A stretch of DNA of 64,000 nt from Robbsia betulipollinis (GCF_026624755.1 NZ_JAPMXC010000010.1:50874-114873), one strand, 5' to 3'. Positions 49,593 to 58,533 are shown, numbered from the stretch's first letter. The notes: a model not told the origin generated them from the sequence alone. A program made the numbers and translations.

Positions 49593-49594
49593 CG

Positions 49595-50827
49595 ATGCCG
49601 CACGCTGACGTCGACAAGCCCTGGCGCCGTCGCGCCTCGCCGCTCGCGCGCCAGGGGCTCGCATGGTGGGTCGGTCTGGTGGTCTATGGCAGTCTGTACC
49701 CGCTCTCGGGCTGGACCGATATCGGCGTCGGCCCCTTTGCCTATCTGTTCGCGCCAGTGCCGCGCTGGCTGACGCTGTTCGATATCTGGACCAATATCCT
49801 CGGCTACCTGCCGCTGGGGGCGTTGGCGGTGCTGGCGGTGTATCCGGTGCTGCGCTCGTACCGCGCGGTGGCGCTCGCGGTGCTGACCGGTGCGCTGCTC
49901 TCCGGGACGATGGAGGCGATCCAGACCTATCTGCCCACCCGCGTCGCGTCGAATCTCGATCTGGCCTCGAACACCCTCGGCGCGCTGATCGGCGCGGTGC
50001 TCGCCGTGCCGTTCACCAGTGCCTTGCTGGACCGCGGCGCGCTGCAGCGGCTGCGCTTCGAATGGTTCGAACGGCACGCCGGCAAGGCGATCGCGCTCGG
50101 TCTGCTCTGGCCTTTCGCGCAGATGTATCCGCAGCCCTTTCTGTTCGGCATCGGCGACTGGCCGAGCCGTCTGTGGGCGTTGGTGGACCCGTCGCTGCGG
50201 GACCCCGCGCTGGCGGCGCTGGGCGGCGTTCCCGGTCTGCTCGAATTGCCCGGCCGGCTGGCCGGGCTGGCCGACTCCATGGTGTGGGAGTCGGTCATCA
50301 CCCTGCTGGGCGTCATCGGCGGCGGCCTGCTCGTGTCCCTGCCGATGCGCACGAACGCGCCGCGGGTGCGCATCGTGCTCGGTCTGCTCGCGTTCGCGCT
50401 GGTCCTCAAGACCGGCGTCAACGGCTTGCAGTCCAGCGGCCGGCACGGGGGCGCGGACCTGCTCGACTGGCTCACCGGCGGGGCCGCCACCGGGCTGGTG
50501 GCCGGCCTGCTGTTGCTGGTCGGCACGCTGCAACTGCCCCATGCGGCGCGTGCGGCGCTGGCGTTCGGGACGCTCGCGCTGTCCTTGCTGCTGGTCAATC
50601 TGCTGCCGCTCAATCCGTACTGGGCGGGCGTCCAGCAGGGTTGGCGCGCGGGGCAGTACGAGCACCTGAACGATCTGGCGCAGTGGCTCGCCGCGGTCTG
50701 GCCATATGTCGCGCTCGCCTGGCTGCTCGGCTCCGCCGAGAACGCGCTGCTGGCGCGGCGCGCACGACGCCGCGCGCGGGGGCATGGGTCCGCAGGCGCG
50801 CCCCCGTCGCGGCCGCCGTCGCTATAA
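49595..50827 (+). CDS. VanZ-family membrane protein
   Basis: This 410-residue polytopic inner-membrane protein has about nine hydrophobic segments. The first half carries the VanZ-like pattern (LVVYGSLYPLSGW, FDIWTNILGYLPLGALAVL, SGTMEAIQTYLPTRVASNLDLASNTLGALIG). The second half is a membrane extension with several helices. The function of VanZ-like proteins outside vancomycin resistance is unknown; a role in envelope or lipid handling is plausible from its place 2 nt after the MCE operon. The start at 49595 immediately follows the lipoprotein stop. There are no van resistance genes here. Confidence 0.85.
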   Translation: MPHADVDKPWRRRASPLARQGLAWWVGLVVYGSLYPLSGWTDIGVGPFAYLFAPVPRWLTLFDIWTNILGYLPLGALAVLAVYPVLRSYRAVALAVLTGALLSGTMEAIQTYLPTRVASNLDLASNTLGALIGAVLAVPFTSALLDRGALQRLRFEWFERHAGKAIALGLLWPFAQMYPQPFLFGIGDWPSRLWALVDPSLRDPALAALGGVPGLLELPGRLAGLADSMVWESVITLLGVIGGGLLVSLPMRTNAPRVRIVLGLLAFALVLKTGVNGLQSSGRHGGADLLDWLTGGAATGLVAGLLLLVGTLQLPHAARAALAFGTLALSLLLVNLLPLNPYWAGVQQGWRAGQYEHLNDLAQWLAAVWPYVALAWLLGSAENALLARRARRRARGHGSAGAPPSRPPSL

Positions 50828-50858
50828 TCGTCTCATCTCCCTCTGCCCGCTCCCCGCC

Positions 50859-51185
50859 ATGACTTCTTTCTACAAACACCACGTCTTTTTCTGTCTCAAC
50901 CAGCGCGACGCCGACGCGACGCGGCCCAGTTGCGCCAATTGCGGTGCGAAAGGGATGCAGGAATACGCGAAGAAACGCATCAAGAAACTGGGCCTGGCCG
51001 GAGAAGGGCAGGTGCGCATCAACCAGGCCGGCTGCCTGGACCGCTGCGAGCTGGGGCCGGTGCTGGTCGTCTATCCCGAAGCCACGTGGTACACCTACCT
51101 CGACGAATCCGATATCGATGAAATCGTCGATTCGCATCTGGTCGGCGGTCAGATCGTCGAACGTCTGCTGGTGGACGCGCGATGA
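50859..51185 (+). CDS. Thioredoxin-like [2Fe-2S] ferredoxin
   Basis: The 108-residue protein has the cysteine pattern of thioredoxin-fold [2Fe-2S] ferredoxins: Cys12 (HHVFFCLNQRD), Cys25 and Cys28 nearby (SCANCGAKG), and the C-terminal pair CLDRCELGP. It would act as a small cytoplasmic electron carrier; its partner is unknown. The start at 50859 lies 31 nt after the VanZ stop. A perfect TATAAT at 50823-50828, overlapping the VanZ stop, suggests its own promoter, though no good -35 is seen. The stop overlaps the hydrolase start (ATGA-type overlap). Confidence 0.9.
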   Translation: MTSFYKHHVFFCLNQRDADATRPSCANCGAKGMQEYAKKRIKKLGLAGEGQVRINQAGCLDRCELGPVLVVYPEATWYTYLDESDIDEIVDSHLVGGQIVERLLVDAR

Positions 51186-51964
51186 ACGCGCAGACCGAGC
51201 GCTATCTGATCGACGGGCCCGCCGGCAAGCTGGAAGTGGCGATCGATCGGGTCGCGAATGACCGGGTCGCGATCGACCGGGTCGCGAATGACCGGGTCGC
51301 GATCGACCGGGTCGCGATCGACCGGGTCGCGAATGACCGGGTCGCGAATGACCGGCCGGAAGCCGCCGGTGCGGCCGGCGCAAGCGTGGACCCCGATGCC
51401 GCGCCACGTTACGCCTTCGTCGCGCACCCGCATCCGCTGTTCGGCGGCACGATGGACAACAAGGTGGCGCAGACGCTGGCGCGCGCCTTCGTGCAGCTGG
51501 GCTATGTCACCGCGCGGCTGAATTTTCGCGGCGTCGGGCAGAGCACGGGCGCGCATGACAAGGGCGAGGGCGAGCAGGACGACCTGCTGGCGCTGATCGA
51601 TCACGTGCGCGGACGCGCGGACCCGGCAGCGCCCGCCGCCGCCCGGCCGGTCTTCGTGCTGGCGGGGTTCTCGTTCGGCGCCTTCGTCACCAGCCGCGTC
51701 GCCGCCACGCTGCGCGATCAGGGCGACGCGGCCGCTCGCCTGGCGCTGGTCGGTACCCCCGCCGGGCGGTGGGAGATTCCCACCGTGCCGGAGGATACCC
51801 TTGTCATCCATGGCGAACAGGACGAAACCATCCCGCTCGCGGATGTGTTCACATGGGCGCGGCCACAGGAACTGCCGGTGCACGTGTTGCCCGGCGCCGA
51901 TCATTTCTTCCATCGCAAGCTGCATGTCCTGAAGCGCATGATCACCGAATCCTGGCGCGTATAA
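51182..51964 (+). CDS. Alpha/beta hydrolase with eight VA[IN]DR repeats
   Basis: The 260-residue cytoplasmic hydrolase has the HPHPLFGGTMDNKVAQTLARAF segment, NFRGVGQSTG, nucleophile Ser in AGFSFGAF, acid residue in HGEQDETIPL and His in GADHFFHRKL, so the catalytic set is complete. Residues 19-58 are eight copies of the pentapeptide VAIDR or VANDR, encoded by a 15-bp tandem array, replacing or extending a short strand of the normal N-terminus. The gene overlaps the ferredoxin gene by 4 nt and is followed by dacC, an order I associate with Burkholderiaceae. The substrate is unknown. Confidence 0.88.
   Translation: MNAQTERYLIDGPAGKLEVAIDRVANDRVAIDRVANDRVAIDRVAIDRVANDRVANDRPEAAGAAGASVDPDAAPRYAFVAHPHPLFGGTMDNKVAQTLARAFVQLGYVTARLNFRGVGQSTGAHDKGEGEQDDLLALIDHVRGRADPAAPAAARPVFVLAGFSFGAFVTSRVAATLRDQGDAAARLALVGTPAGRWEIPTVPEDTLVIHGEQDETIPLADVFTWARPQELPVHVLPGADHFFHRKLHVLKRMITESWRV
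51236..51355. repeat. 15-bp tandem repeat, eight copies, in coding sequence
   Basis: Starting with GTGGCGATCGATCGG at 51236, seven further units alternate between GTCGCGAATGACCGG and GTCGCGATCGACCGG in perfect 15-bp register. They encode (VA[IN]DR)8. The first unit differs at three bases and is probably the ancestral one. Confidence 0.97.
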
Positions 51965-52018
51965 TGGCGGCACCCCGCCGTCCATCCAACCTCTAGCCTA
52001 GCCTTCATCACTTCATCT

Positions 52019-53209
52019 ATGCGTCTTCCCGTTCCCGTTCCCGTTTCCCGTACCGTCATCGTCGCGGCGCTCGCCGTCAGTCTGCCCGTTGTTTCCGCGA
52101 GTGCCCTGGCACAGGTCGCGCCGCCGGCCGTGCAGGCGCACGCGTGGGTGTTGGTCGACGCGACCAGCAACCAGACGCTGGCATCCAGCAATGCCGAGGA
52201 GCGCGTCGAACCGGCGTCGCTGACCAAGCTGCTGACCACGTATCTCGTGTTCGCCGCGTTGCGCGACAAGAAGATCTCGATGGAGCAGATCATCGAGCCG
52301 AGCGAATCGGTCCGACGGGTCGGCACCGACGAATCGCGGATGTTCATCGAAGCCAACAAGCCGGTGTCGGTGCACGACCTGGTGCACGGCATGATCACGC
52401 AGTCGGGCAACGACGCGGCGATCGCGCTGGCCGAACTGGTGGGCGGCAGCGAGGCCGGCTTCGTCGTGCTGATGAACAAGCAGGCGGCGGCGCTGGGCAT
52501 GACGCACAGCCACTTCGCCGATGTCAACGGCATGCCGGACGCGGGCCACTACACCACCGCGGGCGACCTGGCCATACTGGCGACGCACCTGATCCGCGAT
52601 TTCCCCGACTACTATTCGATCTTCTCGGAACGGGAATTCACGTACAACAAGATCCGCCAGCCGAACCGCAACCGCCTGCTGTGGCTCGACCCGACCGTCG
52701 ACGGCATGAAGACCGGCCACACCAAGGCCGCCGGCTACTGCCTGATCGCCTCGGCCAACCGGCCGCTGGCGAACGGCGGACAGCGCCGGCTGGTCAGCGT
52801 GATCATGGGCGAGCCGAAGGAATCGCTGCGGGTGCAGGACAGCCTGAAGATGCTCAACTACGGCTATACGGCCTATGACGGTGTGCGTCTGTATGCCGCC
52901 AACCAGGTCATCGATACGCCGCGCGTCTACAAGGGGCAGGCGGATTCGGTGAAGATCGGCGTCAAGCACGAGCAGTACATCACCGTGCCCAAGGGCATGG
53001 GCGACAAGATCAAGCCGGTGCTGGTGCGCAACGATCCGATCATCGCGCCGATCGCCGACGGTCAGCCGCTCGGCGTGGTCAAGGTCATGTCCGACGCTCA
53101 GGAGTTGACCCAGTTCCCGGTCGTGGCGCTCACGGCGGTGCCGCAGGCCGGCATCGTCGGGCGTCTCTGGGATACCGCCATCCTGATGTTCCAGAAAAAG
53201 AAGAAGTGA
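52019..53209 (+). CDS. dacC: D-alanyl-D-alanine carboxypeptidase (PBP5/6 type)
   Basis: This 396-residue low-molecular-weight penicillin-binding protein trims the terminal D-Ala from peptidoglycan pentapeptides. A signal peptide ends near SASALAQ. The serine-enzyme motifs are Ser67-x-x-Lys70 (PASLTKL), Ser129-Gly-Asn131 (TQSGND) and Lys231-Thr-Gly (MKTGHTK). The C-terminal PBP5_C beta domain and a terminal amphipathic stretch (LWDTAILMFQKKKK) for membrane attachment are present. The signal peptide coding region holds a small TTCCCG repeat (LPVPVPV). It starts at ATG 52019. The ybeD-like gene follows, as in many proteobacteria. Confidence 0.95.
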   Translation: MRLPVPVPVSRTVIVAALAVSLPVVSASALAQVAPPAVQAHAWVLVDATSNQTLASSNAEERVEPASLTKLLTTYLVFAALRDKKISMEQIIEPSESVRRVGTDESRMFIEANKPVSVHDLVHGMITQSGNDAAIALAELVGGSEAGFVVLMNKQAAALGMTHSHFADVNGMPDAGHYTTAGDLAILATHLIRDFPDYYSIFSEREFTYNKIRQPNRNRLLWLDPTVDGMKTGHTKAAGYCLIASANRPLANGGQRRLVSVIMGEPKESLRVQDSLKMLNYGYTAYDGVRLYAANQVIDTPRVYKGQADSVKIGVKHEQYITVPKGMGDKIKPVLVRNDPIIAPIADGQPLGVVKVMSDAQELTQFPVVALTAVPQAGIVGRLWDTAILMFQKKKK

Positions 53210-53241
53210 AACGGGCCCCTGCCCAGCACGGAGAACCGCAT

Positions 53242-53637
53242 ATGACCGAACACAACGCCCCCGCCGGCGACGACGCCACGCACGACGGCACCGACGAGCA
53301 TGCCACCGAGAAGGCCGCGCTGTCCCGGGATCTGACGAGCACGGATCCGGCGGCCAAGCGTCTGGCGAGCGACGACGGCAAGGAGGAAATCTTCAACTTC
53401 CCGTGCGACTTCCCGATCAAGGTGATGGGCAAGACGCATCCTGACTTCGCCGACACCATCATGGCCGTGGTCGAGAAGCTCGCGCCGGATTTCGACCGCT
53501 CGCGGACCGAAACGCGCCCGTCGAGCGGCGGCAACTACACCGGCCTGACGGTCAACATCAACGCCCAGAGCCGCGCGCAGCTCGACGCGATCTACATGGC
53601 CCTCACCGGTCATCCGATGGTGAAGATCGTTCTGTAG
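53242..53637 (+). CDS. ybeD: DUF493 (YbeD-like) protein
   Basis: The 131-residue cytoplasmic protein contains the DUF493/YbeD domain in its last 90 residues (FPCDFPIKVMGKTHPDF, SSGGNYTGLTVNINAQSRAQLDAIYMAL). The first 40 residues are a charged, Asp/Ala/Thr-rich extension. ATG 53242 with a GGAG site is chosen over the GTG at 53206 that overlaps the dacC stop. YbeD folds like the regulatory ACT-type domains, and its role is unresolved. In E. coli it lies between dacA and lipB; here it is separated from lipB by two inserted genes. Its end overlaps the convergent LysR gene by 35 nt. Confidence 0.88.
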   Translation: MTEHNAPAGDDATHDGTDEHATEKAALSRDLTSTDPAAKRLASDDGKEEIFNFPCDFPIKVMGKTHPDFADTIMAVVEKLAPDFDRSRTETRPSSGGNYTGLTVNINAQSRAQLDAIYMALTGHPMVKIVL

Positions 53638-54568
53638 ACGCGCGCGCCGAAAGGCCGACGGGCGTCGGTTGCGCGGCGTCCGACGCGCGTACCTCCTCGG
53701 TCAGCCAGTCGAAAAAAGCGCGCACGCGTGCCGTCTCCCGCAACGCCACCGGGCAGACCGCGCGGGTGAGCGCGCCGCTGCTGGCGTCCACGTCGAACAG
53801 ACGCAGCAGGCGCCCCGCGCGCAGATCGTCCGCTGCCAGCGACGAGCGCACCAGCGCAATGCCCTGACCCCGGAGCGCCGCATCCAGCAAATGGCTGGAA
53901 TCCAGGTAGCGGGGGCCATGCACGGGTTCGGGCGCATCGTGCAATCCGGCCGCGTCGAACCACAGGCGCCACGGCTCGTCGCCGCAGGACTGCAACAGGC
54001 CGAACGACAGCATCTCGGCCGGCGTCGCCGGCCGCCGGCCGCCCTTGAACGACGGGCTGCACGCCGGAAAATACACATCCCGTATCAGCGTTTCGACGTG
54101 CAGGCCCGGGGTCGGCATGGGCCGGCCGTGACGCAGGCCCACGTCGACATCGCTGCGCGCGAAATCCACCAGTTCCGACGATGCGCGAATCTCGATGTCC
54201 AGATCCGGGTGCCGTTCGATGAAGCGCCCGATGCGCGGCATCAGCCAGCGCGCCGCGAACGACGGCAGGACGCTGACCACCAGCCGTTGCGCGCGTCCGC
54301 CCCGCAGGTCTTCGGTCGCGGCGGCGATCGCGTGCAGCGCGGCGCGGATCTGTGTCGCGTAGCGCCGGCCGGCCTCGGTCAGGACGACGCGCTTGCCGAG
54401 CCGCGCGAACAGCGGGGTTTGCAGGGCCGTCTCCAGTCCGCGGATCTGATGACTGACGGCACCATGCGTGACGAACAGCTCGCTGGCGGCTTGCGAGAAA
54501 CTTTCAAGCCGCGCCGCCGCCTCGAATGCGCGCAAGGCCGACAGGTTGGGTAGATGTTGCAAGTTCAA
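53603..54568 (-). CDS. LysR-family regulator, GcvA-like
   Basis: The 321-residue regulator has the GcvA-type opening (LPNLSALRAFEAAARLESFSQAASELFVTHGAVSHQIRGLE), then a helix-turn-helix ending TPLFARLGKR, and a LysR effector domain. It is divergent from the DUF2917 gene with 98 nt between, an arrangement typical of a LysR protein controlling its neighbour. The tail (last 25 residues) is Ser/Arg-rich and overlaps the 3' end of ybeD, so the two genes converge with a 35-nt overlap. The effector is unknown. Confidence 0.9.
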   Translation of the reverse strand: MNLQHLPNLSALRAFEAAARLESFSQAASELFVTHGAVSHQIRGLETALQTPLFARLGKRVVLTEAGRRYATQIRAALHAIAAATEDLRGGRAQRLVVSVLPSFAARWLMPRIGRFIERHPDLDIEIRASSELVDFARSDVDVGLRHGRPMPTPGLHVETLIRDVYFPACSPSFKGGRRPATPAEMLSFGLLQSCGDEPWRLWFDAAGLHDAPEPVHGPRYLDSSHLLDAALRGQGIALVRSSLAADDLRAGRLLRLFDVDASSGALTRAVCPVALRETARVRAFFDWLTEEVRASDAAQPTPVGLSARASTERSSPSDDR

Positions 54569-54666
54569 TGTGAATATTCCTCACAAGAGGACGCGCGAAA
54601 TCTCGTTTTTCAGGCGGTCCGGTTTTTCTTATCATCGTGCCATGGATGCTCCCTGGAGAACACGAA

Positions 54667-55050
54667 ATGAATACATTCCCTACCGGCAGGATCACGGCGA
54701 TCACCACGCGGACGATTTACGAGATTCCACCCGGCGCGCCGGTGCGATGGACGCCACGCGTCGCCGGGCACGTGCGCGTGCGGGTGGGCCGGATCTGGCT
54801 GACGCGCGAGGGCGACGCCGGGGATTACTGGCTGGCAGCGGGCGCGGGGATGCCGGTCGCCGCCGGCGATGTTTTGTGGGCAAGCGTCGAGGGTGACGTT
54901 CCCGGACGTCTCGAAATGTGCTCGCAAGCGTCGCGCATGCGCCTCTGGCGGCAGGCGTGGCACGTGCTGCGCGCCTGGCGAGGGGGAACCGCAAGCACCG
55001 CAAACGCCGGCGCCGCGCCCTGCGACGCGACGGCGCTGCCGCGGCGCTGA
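54667..55050 (+). CDS. DUF2917 family protein
   Basis: The 127-residue protein has the short beta-rich DUF2917 core (VRVRVGRIWLTREGDAGDYWLAAGAGMPVAAGD), with a Trp/Arg-rich helical tail after it. Members are frequent in Burkholderiales beside GcvA-like LysR regulators, exactly as seen here, but their function is unknown. ATG 54667 has a GGAG site 8 nt upstream (GGAGAACACGAA); the ATG at 54637 lacks one. The last 20 residues are Ala/Thr-rich. The 98-nt gap to the LysR gene must hold the shared control site. Confidence 0.8.
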   Translation: MNTFPTGRITAITTRTIYEIPPGAPVRWTPRVAGHVRVRVGRIWLTREGDAGDYWLAAGAGMPVAAGDVLWASVEGDVPGRLEMCSQASRMRLWRQAWHVLRAWRGGTASTANAGAAPCDATALPRR

Positions 55051-55086
55051 CGATGGCGTAGTCCGGTTTTCGGTACACTGCGAGGC

Positions 55087-55782
55087 ATGTCGACGCTCAC
55101 CCATCCCGACGCGGCCACCGCCGCCGGCATTCCTCCCGACGACGCGCCCTTGCTGCGCTGGCTCGGCGAGGCGGCCTACCGTCCCACCTTCGAAGCGATG
55201 CAGGCGTTCACCGACGTGCGCACCGCCGCGACGCCCGACGAAATCTGGCTGGTCGAACACCCGCCGGTCTACACCCTGGGGCAGGCGGGCAATCCCGCGC
55301 ATCTGCTGACCCAGCGCGCCGACGTCGAACTGGTACGGGTGGACCGGGGCGGCCAGATCACCTATCACGGCCCCGGGCAGATCGTCGCGTATCTGCTGAT
55401 CGACCTGCGGCGGCGTGGCTTGATGGTGCGGGAGTTCGTGCAGCGAATCGAACAGGCGGTGATCGACACCCTGGCGGCGTATAATCTGCGCGGTGAACGT
55501 CATGCGGGCGCGCCGGGCATCTATCTGGCGGACGGCCCCCTGACGGGTGCGAAGATCGCCGCGCTCGGGTTGAAGATTCGTCATGGCTGCAGTTACCATG
55601 GCGTGAGCCTGAACGTGCAGATGGACCTGCGTCCGTTCGACGATATCAACCCTTGTGGCTATGCGGGTTTGCAGACCGTCGATATGGCACTGTCCGGGGT
55701 GAACGCCGGTTGGCGGGAGGTGGCGCAGACGCTTGCCGCCCGCCTCGCCGCGCATCTCCCCGCAATGTCCCGCGCACAGTAG
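55087..55782 (+). CDS. lipB: Octanoyl-[acyl-carrier-protein]:protein N-octanoyltransferase
   Basis: LipB (231 residues) moves the octanoyl group from acyl carrier protein to lipoyl domains in the first step of lipoate synthesis. The family motifs are [23 protein letters not shown] and the catalytic Cys in [21 protein letters not shown], with the conserved Lys in [12 protein letters not shown]. The ATG at 55087 is favoured by context; the N-terminus is a little longer than usual ([20 protein letters not shown]). It is followed by lipA after 94 nt, on the same strand. It is preceded by the DUF2917 gene, which breaks the usual ybeD-lipB adjacency. Confidence 0.95.
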   Translation: MSTLTHPDAATAAGIPPDDAPLLRWLGEAAYRPTFEAMQAFTDVRTAATPDEIWLVEHPPVYTLGQAGNPAHLLTQRADVELVRVDRGGQITYHGPGQIVAYLLIDLRRRGLMVREFVQRIEQAVIDTLAAYNLRGERHAGAPGIYLADGPLTGAKIAALGLKIRHGCSYHGVSLNVQMDLRPFDDINPCGYAGLQTVDMALSGVNAGWREVAQTLAARLAAHLPAMSRAQ

Positions 55783-55876
55783 CAGGAGCGGTGAAGCCGC
55801 TCGTGTGTGCGGGACCGGGCCGCTTCGTCGCGCGTCGGATACGCGTGGCGGGGCCGCCCTGACCGGAATCTTTGAG

Positions 55877-56869
55877 ATGACCACAGCACAAAACGGCGTC
55901 GAAGCGGCGCTGGACGTTCCCCCCGCCTACGACGCCACGCAAAAGCAGAAGGCGCAGGCGAAGACCGCACGCATCCCGATCAAGATCGTCCCGATCGAAA
56001 AGCTGAAGAAACCGGACTGGATCCGCGTGCGCGCCGCCAGCGGTTCGTCGCGCTTCACCGAGATCAAGCAGATCCTGCGCGAGCACAATTTGCACACGGT
56101 CTGCGAGGAAGCCAGTTGCCCGAACATCGGCGAGTGCTTCGGCAAGGGCACGGCGACCTTCATGATCATGGGCGACAAGTGCACCCGGCGCTGCCCGTTC
56201 TGCGACGTCGGCCATGGCCGGCCCGATCCGCTCGACACCAGCGAACCGGAGAACCTGGCACGCACGATCGCGGCGCTGAAGCTGCGCTATGTCGTGATCA
56301 CCAGCGTCGACCGTGACGATCTGCGCGACGGCGGTGCGGCGCACTTCGTCGAATGCATCGAACGCGTGCGGGCGCTCTCGCCGCAAACGCGCATCGAGAT
56401 CCTCACCCCGGATTTCCGCGGCCGCGCCGATCGCGCGATCGGCATCCTTACCGCCGCGCCGCCCGACGTGATGAATCACAATCTGGAAACGGTGCCGCGG
56501 CTCTACAAGGAAGCGCGCCCGGGCTCGGACTACGCGCACTCGCTGAAGCTGTTGAAGGACTTCAAGGCGCTCCATCCCGAGGTGTCGACGAAGTCGGGCC
56601 TGATGGTAGGCCTGGGCGAGACCGAGGAAGAGATTCTCCAGGTCATGCGCGACATGCGTGAGCACAACGTCGACATGCTGACGATCGGCCAGTATCTGCA
56701 GCCGTCCGAGCATCACCTCCCGGTACGCGACTACGTCCATCCGGACGTTTTCAAGCGTTATGAGACGGCGGCCTACGAGATGGGCTTCACGCACGCCGCG
56801 GTGGGCGCGATGGTGCGTTCCAGTTACCACGCGGACGTGCAGGCGCACGAGGCCGGGCTGGTGTTCTGA
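55877..56869 (+). CDS. lipA: Lipoyl synthase
   Basis: LipA (330 residues) is a radical-SAM enzyme that inserts two sulfurs into the octanoyl chain. One iron-sulfur cluster is bound by Cys76, Cys81 and Cys87 ([12 protein letters not shown]), and the radical-SAM cluster by Cys102, Cys106 and Cys109 (CTRRCPFC). The conserved [14 protein letters not shown] and the C-terminal [13 protein letters not shown] (with the late cysteine-replacing Ser in RSSYHA) are present. The ATG at 55877 is chosen over the longer frame from 55733, which lacks support. It works with LipB and lies next to it. Confidence 0.96.
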   Translation: MTTAQNGVEAALDVPPAYDATQKQKAQAKTARIPIKIVPIEKLKKPDWIRVRAASGSSRFTEIKQILREHNLHTVCEEASCPNIGECFGKGTATFMIMGDKCTRRCPFCDVGHGRPDPLDTSEPENLARTIAALKLRYVVITSVDRDDLRDGGAAHFVECIERVRALSPQTRIEILTPDFRGRADRAIGILTAAPPDVMNHNLETVPRLYKEARPGSDYAHSLKLLKDFKALHPEVSTKSGLMVGLGETEEEILQVMRDMREHNVDMLTIGQYLQPSEHHLPVRDYVHPDVFKRYETAAYEMGFTHAAVGAMVRSSYHADVQAHEAGLVF

Positions 56870-56965
56870 TAGGGCCGTCGTGGCGGGCCGGGCTGTGGGT
56901 GCCTGGCCGCCTGCGTGCGGTCGGTTCATCCGAAGCGGGTGGCCGGATGGCCATCCGCTGGGCGT

Positions 56966-57601
56966 TCAGGCCGCGCTGGACCGGCTGGCCGTCAGCGCGG
57001 GCCGTGCAATCAGCGTTTGCAGAGCGGTCTGACGCGCGCGGCGCTTGAGCGCGTAGTCGGATGCCGCGTCCTGTTCGTGACGCTGCTCCAGCGAGAGGCT
57101 GGCCTGGTCGGCAGGCGGCAGCGTCAGGTAGGCGTCCGCCTCCCCGTACGCATGCTGGATCGCCATTCCGGCTTTCTTGGCGATATGCATCATCGTGCCG
57201 TTGCGCGACAGGCAATGCATGTACAGGGACGACACGTCGGTATTGCGGCAGCGGATCGCGGCACGGTGAAACAGCCGGCTGCCGATACCCTGGCCACGTG
57301 CCCGTTCGAGTACCGAAACGCCCAGTTCGGCGGCCCGCTTGCCATCCTGCGCACGCAGATGGGCGAGGTGGCCCACGCCCAGCAACTGCAACTGGTCGTC
57401 GAACACGCCGAATACCGAATCCGCGGCGAAATCGAGCGCACGCACGTAGTTTTCCACGACGGCGTCCGTGATCATGTTGCCGAAACGCAGCAGGCGGTCG
57501 TCCGGGGCCAGCGCGAGGAAGTGCGCGTTCAGGCGGTCGCGGTCTTCCGCTCCCAGTTCCCGCACGGCGATCGTGATCGCGCCTTGTTGCATCGTGTTCA
57601 T
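56966..57601 (-). CDS. GNAT-family N-acetyltransferase
   Basis: The 211-residue protein shows the GNAT fold, with the acetyl-CoA loop in LERARGQGIGSRLFHRAA and beta strands before it (FGVFDDQLQLLGVGHLAHLR). The N-terminal segment (ITIAVRELGAEDRDRLNAHFLALAPDDRLLRFGNMI) is common to a Burkholderia group I recall in which one copy lies near lipA. ATG 57601 follows a GGGGGAG site; the longer frame to 57913 is unsupported. The acceptor is unknown. It converges on lipA with a gap of 96 nt. Confidence 0.85.
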   Translation of the reverse strand: MNTMQQGAITIAVRELGAEDRDRLNAHFLALAPDDRLLRFGNMITDAVVENYVRALDFAADSVFGVFDDQLQLLGVGHLAHLRAQDGKRAAELGVSVLERARGQGIGSRLFHRAAIRCRNTDVSSLYMHCLSRNGTMMHIAKKAGMAIQHAYGEADAYLTLPPADQASLSLEQRHEQDAASDYALKRRARQTALQTLIARPALTASRSSAA

Positions 57602-57711
57602 GATCGCTCCCCCGGTCGCCGCCCCCGCCTGGCGCGGGTCGATGACGTATTGTAATCCAGTCGCGGCACGAGAGCTAGGGAAAACCCCTATCTGAGAATC
57701 GGCGTATGGCG

Positions 57712-58533
57712 TCAACAGACCAGATGGGCCGGCGCGCGATCGGCCTGGGCCAGGCGGATACGCGTCGATTTTTCGAGGATCGGATCCCCGTCGAGCGCGA
57801 TTCGGCCAAGCGCCGCCAGTTCCCGGCAGCGCCAGGCGATCAGCGCATCGGTGGCGACCGAGCCGGGGTCGACCGTCCGGATGCGTTGCGCGAGGCTCAG
57901 GTAGGACTGCCACTGCAGCGTGGCGAGTTCGATGATCGCCCCGTCGATATCACTGAAGGCGGCGCTCTGGAAGGTATTGTCGCGCCAGCGGCGCACTTCG
58001 TGGCCGAGTTGCTTCAGCTCCTGCCATTCCAGCGCCAGACGGCCGATGCGCAGCAGGGAGATGGGTGCGATCGCATGCAGCCGCGCAGCCATCGCGCCGG
58101 GCGTGCAGTGCGGCTCGCCCGACGTCTCCTGCGCGTTGCGGACCAGGCTGCGCGCGGGCATGCCGATCTCGTTCAGGCGTTGCGGAGCATGCCGCAGATG
58201 GTAGGCGACGCGCCGCAGCATCAGTTGGTCGCCCGCGTTCTGCGCATGCCAGGCGACCACCTCGCTGCCGTCGTCGACCGCCAGCGCGCGCAGCGTCAGC
58301 GTGCTGGCCTCGAACGCATCGATGATGGTTTGCGACAGACCGTGTTCGCCGGCGCCCAGCGCACGCTGCCAGAAAGCGATGCGCGCGGAATTCGACTCGT
58401 CGATGCTGCGCAGCGGACCGAAGGCGAGGTCGTCGCGCAGGACGACGATACGGTCGCGCCGGCCTGCGGTTTCGAGCGCTTCGCCGAGGAGCCGGGCTGC
58501 GAGATCGCCGTTGACGACGTGTATGTAATCCAT
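57712..58533 (-). CDS. DUF1835 domain-containing protein
   Basis: The 273-residue cytoplasmic protein opens MDYIHVVNGDLAARLLGEAL, the standard start of DUF1835, and continues with WQRALGAGEHGLSQTIIDAF and SEVVAWHAQNAGDQLMLRRVAYHL. A second half (about 150-273) matches the DUF3658-like C-terminal region. No catalytic motif is evident and the function of the family is unknown. It starts at 58533, divergent from cobU with 187 nt between. The GNAT gene follows on the same strand after 110 nt. Confidence 0.82.
   Translation of the reverse strand: MDYIHVVNGDLAARLLGEALETAGRRDRIVVLRDDLAFGPLRSIDESNSARIAFWQRALGAGEHGLSQTIIDAFEASTLTLRALAVDDGSEVVAWHAQNAGDQLMLRRVAYHLRHAPQRLNEIGMPARSLVRNAQETSGEPHCTPGAMAARLHAIAPISLLRIGRLALEWQELKQLGHEVRRWRDNTFQSAAFSDIDGAIIELATLQWQSYLSLAQRIRTVDPGSVATDALIAWRCRELAALGRIALDGDPILEKSTRIRLAQADRAPAHLVC

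Noticed and set aside
49595..50827. Vancomycin/teicoplanin resistance from the VanZ-like gene
   Set aside because: No vanHAX or vanRS genes are present, and the organism is Gram-negative; VanZ-like proteins are common without resistance function.
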